A stretch of DNA of 64,000 nt from Luidia sarsii (lineage: Eukaryota; Echinodermata; Asteroidea; Paxillosida; Luidiidae), in NCBI GenBank assembly GCA_949987565.1, contig OX465104.1, positions 12,086,300 to 12,150,299 on the forward strand, in the 5' to 3' direction. The number at the start of each line of letters is the position of its first letter. Within the stretch, counting starts at the first letter, position 1. A model generated the notes under the pieces. That model searched no databases and was not told where the DNA came from. It was given only the letters and a program-made list of their open reading frames with translations. Shown here in pieces: positions 50,646 through 62,300 of this stretch. Position numbers and translations under genes: made by a program.

Positions 50646-51001
50646 AGATCCTATAGCGCGCGAAGCGCGCAATATAGCCTACTGTTGCGAGATCACATGC
50701 ATCCGGATGAAGTACCGGTACGCAATTTTTTTTTAGTAGGCCTAAGCACGCGTGCTTAGTTTTAGCTGCACGCGTGCGCTCCATCCATTGCGTGGTCACA
50801 TCACATCAAAAGTTATCACATTCTGTTCCCGCATCCAATGTTGTATCTTTGTCACTGTTTGTGGCTTTCCCACTTCACTTCCGGAGCACCGAAAGCGAAG
50901 CGACAGAGGACTCCGTTGCTTACTAAAAATAATGGCCTCCGAGCGACTTCACCTTTTTGCGCAGATTGGCTATCTTGCGCGCTTCGCGCGCTATAGGATC
51001 T
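50646..51001. mobile_element. Small TIR element with 27-bp perfect inverted ends
   Basis: 50646-50672 is the exact reverse complement of 50975-51001, with the core CTATAGCGCGCGAAGCGCGC. Imperfect pairing continues outward (GGTTTAAAAACCAC against GGTTTGAAACAA). The element is 356 bp and non-coding. Confidence 0.75.
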
Positions 51002-51489
51002 TTGTTTCAAACCATAGAGCTCTTTTTTATAGAGCTCTATGTTTCAAACGTAGACTGCCCTCATGCGGCCAAATAATTATAATAATTTTGATTAAAAATA
51101 ATTATTTTGGTCAGCTGCTCAAAAACTTTCACGCATGACTTTTTCTCATCTTCAAAACAAAACAAACTCCCAAACGAAGAAGTAGAGAGATAAAATGTGA
51201 AGATTCGCATGGTGGAAAAACCAAGTAGGAGCTTTGAGCCAAATTGCGGTGACCCAATGTGAATCATTTTCTAAGAGAAGGAAGAACTATGGCTCTGAAT
51301 AAACGTTTCGAGTAGTGCGTACTCTGCCGCTGTCTGCCCGTCGTGCCAAAGGTCAAAATTACATGCGCTTTGATGCATATCAAAGTCTCCTTGAAGAAGT
51401 ACTGGGTACATAATGACCAGGTGTTCAAAACTAAGATCTCCAAGAGTCATCCTATGCTGACTAAACCATCTGAGTGTCCCCCCCACCTC

Positions 51490-51522
51490 TCTCTCTCTCT
51501 CTCTCTCTCCCCCCCCCCTCTC
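51490..51522 (+). repeat. (CT)n microsatellite followed by C run
   Basis: CTCTCTCTCTCTCTCTC followed by nine C. It is non-coding. Confidence 0.9.
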
Positions 51523-52400
51523 TGCCTGAGGCAATTACAATTTGTAGGGCACTAAGAGCAAAACCACAAGGCTAATCCTGTCATTCCTTGTGATTTGGGT
51601 TGAAAGTACATTTTTATCATGGCTTAAAACTTCCACCTACTTAAAATATCTTAAGAAACTTAGAGGCGATGCTTTCATCTCAAGACATACCTCAGAGGCT
51701 GCAATGCAAGGATGTAGCATTATTTACTTGACTTAGACCTATATGATGGTGAGAGAGTTTTGTTGAGAATACACACGATAATTCACACAAGTGAGACAAA
51801 TTTTCAATTCATCATACCAATTTTTATTTGTGAAATCTAATCAGTAAAAAGTCTTGCTATCTTAGTATCCATTTTATACCCAAATATACCCATTATACCC
51901 ATTTTGTACCCGAATAATGATGTCCAAAGGCAAAAGAGCAAATAATTCAACACAGAAAAAAACAAACTAAATAAGCAAATACATTTGAATTCTTTTACAA
52001 GCTTTGATCCCAGGAGAAAATATTACATTTTTATGAATAATTGCTAAATATGTTTAATAGAAATAAAAGCAATTTTATTGTTTCCATAGAAAAAATATAT
52101 AATACATATTTTGATAAATTGACTTCATGGTTTCTGGATTGTAATCTGGGGAGAAAAAGAACACAAAACCATTACCATTTTTTGCATGATTTTCAGCTAG
52201 AAGCAATGGTGACCTCTTAATTTTAAACCAACTGAGAACTGCAGCCAGCCAGCCACCCTTGTTCAGAGATGTTCTGTTTCAGAGCATCATCTCTATTACC
52301 TGTGGTTTCTTCTGTAGAATTACATCCAATATTTCATCTCATTACATACATTATTGCTCTCTGATTTGAGTCGCTAAGAATATGATTCAGAGTTTTCCCT

Positions 52401-52740
52401 GCAGTCCGTTACACCAAGTTGAGCTTGACCTCAGCCTCATTAAATGCTATGACATGCCCCCCACCTCCAGTCCAACCCACAGCTGGCCTGTCAGGAGTCG
52501 GTATCCCCTATCTGTTAAGAGTGGCGCATAATTCCACATGGCTACGTTAACAACAAACTTTATTCGCAGGCCTCCCAATATGTACAGTCTGTTGACTCCA
52601 AGTTGAGCTTGACCTCAGCCTCATTAAATGATATGACATCCCCCCCTCCAGTAGTCAAATCCACATCTGGTCTGTCAGGAGTTGTCATCGCCCGTCAGTC
52701 AAGAGTGACGCCAAATTTCACATGGCCATATCAACAGTAG
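52401..52740. repeat. Two direct copies of a ~155-bp block, period 183 bp
   Basis: GAGCTTGACCTCAGCCTCAT at 52421 recurs at 52604. TCACATGG/CACATGGC and GGCCTGTCAGGAGT also recur. It lies downstream of the ABAT stop on the gene's 3' side, so it could be in its 3' UTR. Confidence 0.8.
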
Positions 52741-53206
52741 TACACAGTCCAGACTGGTGTTGTGAATACGCTCCAGCTCTTCTTACAGTGAACGTATGTA
52801 CTTGAGTGTACTTGACACGACACTGCATGCTCAATGCTTTGCCTGATTGCCTGCTTGAAACTAAACGGCCTAGGAACCGTCCAAGCAATCAATCGTGCAG
52901 AGCATCGATTAACTACAGAACAAGATCGGGCCAACCCTCACTGAGTTAATCTTTCATCTATAATTCTTCATTCAATAATTCAAGAAAAATGTATCCCTGT
53001 TTAAAAAGAAAAATCTACTGTGTATCAATGTCTCCAATAAGTCTGTGGAATATATCGACCCATATGTGTAGTTAGTGATGTGGTGTCTGATATGGGTCAG
53101 CATTCTTTAAGAAGGGGTAAGGGTGTCAGGCAAGGGATGAGGTAGAGTCAGTGAGCGAGATTGTGCATTAGGGGTGGCTGGTGTCCTCTGTCCTCCTCTC
53201 AGCCTC

Positions 53207-53331
53207 TTACTGCTGGAGTTCGGCCACTGTGCGGTCCAGGGCATCCAGGGCAATTTCGACGTGGTGGGGCTGAAATATCAGGGGAGGTCGGTAGCGCAGA
53301 GACTGGGTGCCACACATTCCCATCAGAATTC
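53207..53331 (-). CDS. ABAT: ABAT last coding exon with stop
   Basis: The exon follows a CCCAG acceptor. It encodes the C-terminal 41 residues, beginning after a split Gly codon with [19 protein letters not shown] and ending VAELQQ then TAA. SLRYRP corresponds to the conserved SIRFRP segment near the C terminus of GABA transaminases. TTTATT on the plus strand at 52559-52564 is AATAAA on the coding strand and is one possible poly(A) signal, unproven. Confidence 0.93.
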
Positions 53332-56300
53332 CTGGGATTTCAGTAAAAAACAACAACAACCCAAAAGCAATGAATATAAGATGTAATAAACCAAAATGTT
53401 GCAAACTTGGTCCAAAGAGTGAGGCAAACTCATCGTGTATGCTATAACATTTCATGTGCTTCATAATTACCCAATTTGAATAATCCATGAGCAGCACAAT
53501 TCATATGCTGCATAATTTATCAGTTTGCACAATCCACGTGCTGCATAATTTATCAGTTTGCACAATTCATGTGCTGCATAATTTATCAGTTTGCACAATC
53601 CACGTGCTGCATAATTTATCAGTTTGCACAATTCATGTGCTGCATAATTTATCAGTTTGCACAATTCATGTGCTGCATAATTCATCAGTTTGCACAATCC
53701 ACGTGCTGCATAATTTATCAGTTTGCACAATCCACGTGCTGCATAATTTATCAGTTTGCACAATTCATGTGCTGCATAATTCATCAGTTTGCATAATTCA
53801 TTAGCTGCATAATTTATCAGTTTGCACAATTCATATGCTGCATAATTTATCAGTTTGCACAATTCATGTGCTGCATAATCCATCCGTTTGCATAATCCAT
53901 CCGTTTGCATAATTCATCAGTTTGCATAATTCATCAGTTTGCAGAATTCATCAGTTTGCATAATCATCAGTTTGCATAATTCATTAGCTGCATAATTCAT
54001 CAGTTTGCATCACTCATGAGCTGCACTGACCTTTGCTCTTGATGTTCCGGTTGATGGCCATGGTGGTTTCTGGGCTTTTGCCGTCAATGGCAGCAAAGGT
54101 CCCCATGCCACGAGCTTTGGACAACGTCTCCGGGTATTTCTCCTAATTTTCCGAAAATCACAAAAAAAAGAAAACCTCTATAATGCCAAAATCAAGTGAG
54201 TGAGGGCTGTGACTGTTGATCAAGGTTGACTGAATAACTTTATAACAGTGATTAGTAAATTCTTAAAAAAATCATCTATCATAAATCAGAAAAGTAGAGG
54301 GCCTGATGTTTCTATCCTTGCCTTTCTTAAAAACAAAACAAAAAGCTGAGCAGGCTTAAGTCATGAGGAGAGATTTTATGATGAAAAGGAAGAATGATTG
54401 GAGACAAGAGCAAGTAAAGAGCCTTGTTTCTGTACCTGTAGACTCTTGAGGCCGTCCATAAGGACTTGGCCTGATTCTCGAACCACCTGTAGAAGGTTTT
54501 GCTTTTTGATGACGTCCACTACTGCACCCAGTATGAGCAGCCTAGGTGGGTCTCCCATCCACGTGTTGAAAATACGACTCGGCTAAAAACAGAGATAATG
54601 AAAGAGAACGAAAAAAATGTAAGACATTAAAACCAAAATGCTGCCAACTGCTTACTGACTTAAATGACTGAAATAAAAAAAATAAAAAATCCTGAGGACC
54701 TGATGTGATCTTTCTCAGAGGCCTGACATTTCAATCCTAGAAGGATCTAGATGTCAGACACTCAAATTTGAGACGAAAACATGTGATCAAAAGCTTCCTC
54801 CTCTTTATTAGAATCTCAACATATTCAGGGCCTGACATTTTCATCTTGGCAGGATATTTCTTAAAGGTAGGGTATGCCTGGGAGACCTCTGGTCTGCCTG
54901 CGAATATCAAATGTTCCAGATTTGCCAAAATTAATTTGAAGTCAGTGCTACTTAAATTCCTCTAAGCAATTTTGAAAAAATGGCAAAGAAAACTTTGCCT
55001 GGACCAGGGACTTGAACCTGAGACCTCTGGTTTTGCGTACCAGGACTCACAATTCAGAGATAGAATGGGAGTTCTAATCCATCAAATTGGGAAAGATCAT
55101 GACCGCTGACTTACCGCATCCACGGCAAACTCGTCATTGAAGTAATAGCCTCCAGTCAGCATCTTCTTGCTGAAGACGACAAAGTCCGGTGCCTGGGGAA
55201 GATCCCAGGACTCGTGAGCCCAGAAGTAGCCCGTGGCACAGCAGCCAGTCTGCACCTCGTCAACCACAAAGGCTGCTCCATTCTGTTCGCACAGAGAACA
55301 AATAATCCAATCACTAAAGGAACTACAGCTTTCCACGTCCATATGAAAATACAGCATAGGGCTGTGTGGAACGTTAATTTGCAGTGACACCATGTAAGTC
55401 ATCACTCCCGAGAGTATGGCTCTGAAAAGACCTGGTAACTCAACCTTTCAGACAGAAGGCCTATGAGAAAGGTGCTCCTAGGGTCAAAACGTTAGGCCCT
55501 CTTGAGTTTTGGAAAAGTTGTAGATCTCAAAAATTTAGTGGGCCTGACGTTTCGATCCTAGCAGGACCTTTCTCAAAGGCAAGTTGTAGATCTGTTAGAC
55601 TTGTCAGAGTTGTGTTCTACTCTCCAGAAGCAGCTGGAGTAATACCATGCTAGTGCTTACAACTGACAAATGTGCCCTGTATTATGATGAAAGAGGAAAT
55701 TGGTAGACCCTGGATTAGAAGTGGCAAACCCATTGCATTGCAAGCCCTACAACGGTGGGAAATGGCTTCAGTGGTGGTGCCTCTGTCTTTATGCTCGTGC
55801 TAAGCTTGTTTACCTGCTTGCAAATCTGCTGGAGCTCACGGAAGAAGTAAGGGCTGGCATGGTAGTCCCCGCCCTCTGATTGGATGGGCTCGACGATCAC
55901 CGCCGCAACGTCCCTCTCCTTGGCCAATCCCTGCTGCATCAGGTCCCTCACCTTAGAAGAAACAGAGGGGCAGAGGCTTCACTTCGGATCCCTTTTTTCT
56001 TAACATAATCTCAGAGACATCGGGGGTTATCTGTAAATTAAGAGGTTAATGCCTCTTTTTGCAAGAGTCTGAAGTTGAGGACAACATGAAGCACCTGTTT
56101 GGAAAAGGTCGAGGTTCGAGGTCGAAGGTCGAGGTTCTGTGCAGCTTGTATATGATCTTGACAATTGGTCTATTGTACTGCAGTGTCTTTAATTTGATCA
56201 TCACCATCAGAAACCAAAGTCTAATAAAGTCTCATTGGGCTGGCTTAAGAAGATGGAGGAGGAGAAGGATGGGGAAGAGGAGGGGGAGGAGAAGGGACAT

Positions 56301-59300
56301 GGGAGCGAGGAGGAAGATGTCAAGGTGGAATGGGGGAGGACAAGGAGGAGGAAGAGGAGAAATAGGAGGGTGGGTAAAGCAGAGGGAAGAGGAGTAAAAG
56401 CAGGGTGAGGAAAAGGAGGAGGGGTAGCAGGAGGATAGGGAGGAGGGCAATGAGGTAAAGGAACTGATGAAAAAGTAGAATGAGATGGTAAAAGAAGAAG
56501 GGGGACAAGGAGGACGAGTTGTAGGAGGGGAATGGTAGAAAGAGGAAGAGGAAAAGGGAGATGAAAAGGAAGAGGAAGAGGAAGAGGAAGAAGAAGAGGA
56601 AGAGGAAGAGGAAGAGGAAAAGGGAGAGGAAAAGGGAGAGGAAAAGGAAGACGAAGAGGAGGAGGAAAAGGGAGAGGAAAAGGAAGAGGAAGATGAAGAG
56701 GAAGAGGAAAAGGGAGAGGAAAAGGAAAAGGGAGAGGAAAAGGAAGAGGAAAAGGAAGAGAAAGAGGAAGAGGAGGAATTCTAATTCCAAACTTGGGGAG
56801 GGGGTCCCAAGAGGTACTCACAGCTTCAAGACATCGCTCCTCCTCTGCCTTGTTCTCAGCTTCGTGTTCCTCCAGAGGATACTTGAGACGAGGGAATGGG
56901 GCCATGGGCCAGTCCATGGTTGGGATGTCCACTCTGAAGATGGGCTTGGAGTGAGTCAATGTCAGGCAACCTATCCAAAGCAAACAGATGCACCACAGTT
57001 GGTCCATAGGCAAAGCCAACCCGAATCTCTATGGGGGGCCAATGGCATAGACGCCACACTACTGGAGGCATGGGGAGTATTTTGGCAGTCACAACCGAGA
57101 ATTGGTTCGTCTGTTATTCCACTGGGACTCTCCTTGGCAATTTAACAGTCTCACTGCTGCATTTGTTACACTGTTATCCTTGTACAGTAACATTGGAAAC
57201 TAATCTAAAAACGATGCCACTGTGTTACCCGATGCATGTAGTTGTGCGCAGTATGAATATTACAATGCTTGAACCAAAGAGGGCAGCAAAGCATTGCACT
57301 ATTAGCCAGAGAAATCTCGAGCATAGCACCGTGCTGTGGGAAGTGTATCCCAAGAGTTCTTGGGCTTAGCAGTGGAATTGTTATGAGGGGCTAAAGTCAC
57401 GCTGGGTGACAAAGTGCATAAATGTTCACAGCACCAAAGCCAACTGAAACAGCCAAACCGATACTTGGTTATGACCGCCAAAATGCACCCCTGGTGAAAA
57501 ATTGGTCCATCCTGTGGGTCATAAACCCATGAAAAGACTCTGAAAAGACAAGAGGGTTGTGAGAGAGCTGGGTAAGCTAGCCTATGCATGCAAGCATGTA
57601 CCTACCAAGTGTGCGTCCATGGAAAGCCCCATCAAAGGACAGCACAGTATAGGGAGGGCAGCCAGGAGCCTGGTGACAGAGAAAGAAGACTGCATCAAAC
57701 GCACCTCCTACCATATCAATATGCATGTTTCACTGCAAGGGGTCTAACCCACAGCTACTGGTCTTGTGTTGCTACAGTATTTTACTTCAACAATGGTACA
57801 TTATCTCAGGAAGTACTGCAGGGACTACCGGCCAAAAGTTTAGGAACACCTTCCCTTGTTCGAAAATGGCTTTTCCTTTGTAAAGGTTTTCCCCTCAGAT
57901 ACGGTATTTTGAATTCAGCAACTTGCTGATCTGCACTCTCCCTTCTCCTCTTGCTGATCTGCACCAGACCCTTCCTATCTTAATTTGACCTTAGCTGATC
58001 CCTTCTGACCTAAATTGACCCGAGCCCTGATGCTTTTACTTATCTCATCTGGCTTGATGTGACGTAGCTTGACCAGAACCTGAGCTGACCTGATGATCTG
58101 AATCAATTTAGGCTGATCAGATCAGGCCTGACCCAGCCTGAATCGTTCTGATCCAAAGTTACCTTTTAGCCTTATTTGAACCAATCTCACATGATTATGA
58201 CTTCATGTGACTTTATCAGCCCCAATCCGACTCATCCCAGACTCACCCAATCCAGACCTACTGTGATATAACTTTACCATACCTGACCCAACTAGATAAG
58301 ACCCAACTTGACCTGATCTGACCAAACTTGACCTGACCCAACCTGTCCTGACCTGACCAAACCTGTCCTGACCTGACCAAACCAGACAAGACCCAACTTG
58401 ACATGATCTGACCCAATTTGTCCTGACCTGATCCAACTGACCTGACCCAACCAGTCCCGACCTGACAAAACCAGATAAGAACCAACTTGACCTGATCTGA
58501 TCCAACTGACCTGACCCAACCTGTCCTGACCTGACCAAACCAGACAAGACCCAACTTGATCTGATCTGACCAAACTTGACCTGATCAGACCAAACTTGAA
58601 CTGATCTGATCCAATTGACCTGACCCAACCTGTCCTGACATGACCAAACCAGACAAGACCCAACTTGATCTGATCTGACCAAACTTGACCTGATCAGACC
58701 AAACTTGAACTGATCTGATCCAATTGACCTGACCCAACCTGTCCTGACATGACCTGTCTGATCCATGTACTCACCTGGCCACTGACGCATGATTCCAACT
58801 CTTCCTTAGTGGGTGGTCCTCCCCTTTTCTTAGCCTTGAGAAACAACATGAAAAATGTTTTTAGAGTTGGCAAATTCTTCTAACAACCCCAAATTCAACA
58901 CGAACAAAACCTCAGCATAAGTACAGTATAAGAAAAAGTATTCCTGGGGCTAATTGGAGTGCTTAATACCTTTAGTTCCGGGAAGATGGAAGTTGAGAGT
59001 GCCATGATCCCTGCCCATGGCAGCCTTTGGGAGTCTTTCCTTAGGATTTGTCTATAATCATATAGACTAAACTCAACTGTGGGGAGATGAAAGAGTTTGG
59101 AGGCCAATGGCTCCTGGCAATGGCAGCCTATGGGAGCCCTTTCCTGGCTCTGTCTATAATCTTATTGTAGGTTCTAAACTATAGCCGCATTCGATAAGCA
59201 TCGTTAGGAAGACCCAGGTTACTACCCAAATGATCCTGCTTTCATGCTGGATACAGTTAGGGGTTGAGGACATCAGAGCCATTCAGGGCTGACCAGAGGT

Positions 59301-62300
59301 ATAACCAACCGGGGGAAGTCAATTGACTACAGCCATAAAGTAGGGTCTAAACTGTGGCTTGATGGGAGGTTTGGTTGGCAAATAGCGGCCTTTGGCGCCC
59401 TGTTTCCCTGTCTCTGTCTATAACCCCAAGCATGGCCTACCCTGTAGGCCATCAGTGCTTGCTTGATGGCATTCTCATTGCTGCAAGTGCCACACATCAT
59501 CGTCTGGACGCGATTCAATCCCTTGGGAGCGACCTGTGACAAACCATAGACAAACATGAATTCAGTAAATAAAAAAAGGGAAGGAATTCTGTGAACATTT
59601 GACCGGACCAAGATTTGAACTCAAGATTCAACATTCCAACGCTGTTACTTGGGTTCTAGTCCCAGTCCAGGTAAATGTTATTTGCCGTTTTCACATTATT
59701 CTTAAACATTTTGTGGTCAGTAGTCCCTTATCTTTGCTGGTTAGGAATATGAAAAAGTAAAGAAAATTTGACTAGACCAGGATTTGTGCCCAGACCTCTT
59801 ATTTAACACACCAAGCGTCAATTTTCGAAAAGCTTGATTAGATCAACAGTGCACAATGAATAACCCATTGTCCTAACAAAAGATTGTGTTGTTTCTGCGC
59901 TTCGCTCATCTTATGATAGGTCGTATGTTTCTATGAGTTTGTTAAAATCAACATTTTCAGCCATCCACCCATTGGATTGCTCCATCTGACTGCTAGCAAT
60001 ATTAACAACCTGGGTGCATATTGCTGATCCACATCCAGGGGTGGATATCACAAAGCCTTCTAATGCATCGTAACTCAACTCAAGATGAATAACCCAGTGT
60101 AGGTTGTGCTAGGACTCGGTACATCAGTCATTGTCCTGCAATTGGACGTAAGTTAGAGTTTGCCGAAATCAAACACTGGACATTGTGGTAGCATTGCTGA
60201 CAGTAAATCCTAACAGTTTCTCACCGAGAGCAAGGCTTGCATGGCTTGTTGTGCATACTGCTCTCCTGGGAACACACCAAGCGCTGGCCTGTTCACCAAA
60301 TGAATCTAAGAGATTTGAACAAAATTTAAGGGGAAAATGACCAAAATATTAATTAACAAAAGACACAAATGGAAGAGGGAAATCTTGAAAATAAAAAACA
60401 TTCAAAATTCTAACTCAATCATGTGGTCAAATGATCAATCCATTAATTGCTGAACTGATTTATTAATACATTGAATAATTGATCAATTCAATCAATTTAC
60501 TAATCAATCAATCCAATCAATTGACTAATCAATCACTCAATCAACCAATCAATCAATCAATCAATAAATCAAATCAATCAAATCAATCAACAAATTTATT
60601 AGTCAATCTATCAATCATAAATCAATCAAAATGTCTTTTAAAAATTGAGCTCTAAAAACTTAGCATTTTTACATGAAAATATCCACACACTACTTTGCAA
60701 TAAATAACCAATTAAGTAATCACTTTCAAAACTGATAAAACCATTAATTCTTAATATGAAAATCACCCTCTCAACAAAACCCCTCAAACAACTTTGAGCA
60801 ACAAAAGTGAAAGTGACTCACCAGATTGGCTGGATCTTTGATGACATCGACAACTGCCGGGTGATTGTAACCTGCAGCCAGTGGAAACAGTCAACCATTG
60901 CTCTTATTAGCATACTACATGTGACTATGTTACTATGGAAACCGGTTGCTAAGTAAAATGATCAGGAAGTCTGGGTTCAACATGCTGGTTATGCACAGAG
61001 GGCCAGACAGAAGGGAATTTATTTTCTTGTATATACAGTCTACACAGGGTAGTCAAGTAAGAGAATAAAACACTGTTATACTTGAGGCCCTGGAAACAAA
61101 TAAATTTACAACGTAAATTACAAAAAGAAGGTAGAAAAACAGGCAGTGTACAGTACATGTACATGTATGCATTACACTTCAGGCTGTAAATTATCCCTAT
61201 TATCAATTTATCATAGCCTCAAATGCTACACTGTGCAGTGCAGCACAGGGCAAGTCTGGTTGAATACACACTTCAGCAGTGGCCTTAGAAGAAAGCAAAC
61301 AATGGCCCTTTTCCCAAAGTAACCTCAACGTGACCTCTGTCTTTCCTGCCCAATTGCAAATGCAGCTCTCCAATAGGCTAAATACCCACTAACACCAGCA
61401 CTAGCACTTGCATTAGCAAACACAGGCTTCTTTCCCAAATGTGACCTGAACCTAACCTCTGCCCTCGGTTGGCAATTTCCAATGCAGTTTCTACACTCTG
61501 CACTGACTAAGGTATGCATGATGTGCAGTACACGTATGTACATGTACTGGATATCCATTGGCCTGAACGCGCACATTTGGCATCAAACCAGTCAAACATC
61601 TGACTGTATTTTCTCAGCTGTTGTTAAACTTGTTTTTCTCCGGTGAACTATAACCCAGACCACAGCTCAGGGGAAATTATAATCTGAGATGGTCGATTCC
61701 AGTCTCTGTGCCCATGAACCCTCAACTACATCCTCCAATTTTTCATCTCAAGGGCATTTGGTAAAAGAATCAAGGACTGGCAGAATGGGAAGAGAAGTGC
61801 TAGATGAAGTTTTCTTCCTTTGTTCCTATATCTTCTCCCTCCCCTCATGCCGTGTTAACCGTGCAAAGTCCCCGCATAGATTATCAATGCCTTCCAATAG
61901 AAACCGTGACTGACCATGTTAGCCAAACAAAGACTGCTCGAATGACAGAACAGGCAGCTCATTAACTTTTCATGCATTTCAGATTTTCACCCGACTCGGT
62001 CGTTCTTCACCAACAAGAGAAAAGGAAAAGCCATATATGTTCTGTCTTGACAGACGTAGATTTGGTGTTTTTCATACAGTAGATATCATATGATTTTGTG
62101 TCGGTGAGAATGTTGTTTCACGAGAGTCTGCCCTACTCAACATATCATTAGTGCTGCATACTCAGTGCCTTGCCCAACTGTCAGCGGACAGACATTCTCC
62201 TGCTTCCTTTCATATTTTCTGATTTTTGTTTGAAAGCCCAGNNNNNNNNNNNNNNNNNNNNNNNNNNNNNNNNNNNNNNNNNNNNNNNNNNNNNNNNNNN

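Noticed and set aside
53467..53910. Minus-strand frame of 147 codons and plus-strand frames
   Set aside because: 33-bp minisatellite inside an ABAT intron.
56207..57145. Lys/Arg-rich plus frame (194 codons) and Leu/Pro/Phe-rich minus frames
   Set aside because: Polypurine tract in an intron. Only the terminal part of the minus frame (56822-56970) is real ABAT coding sequence.
58203..58790. Minus-strand frames of Gly-Gln-Val-Trp-Ser repeats
   Set aside because: TGACC-type intronic repeat, open in several frames.
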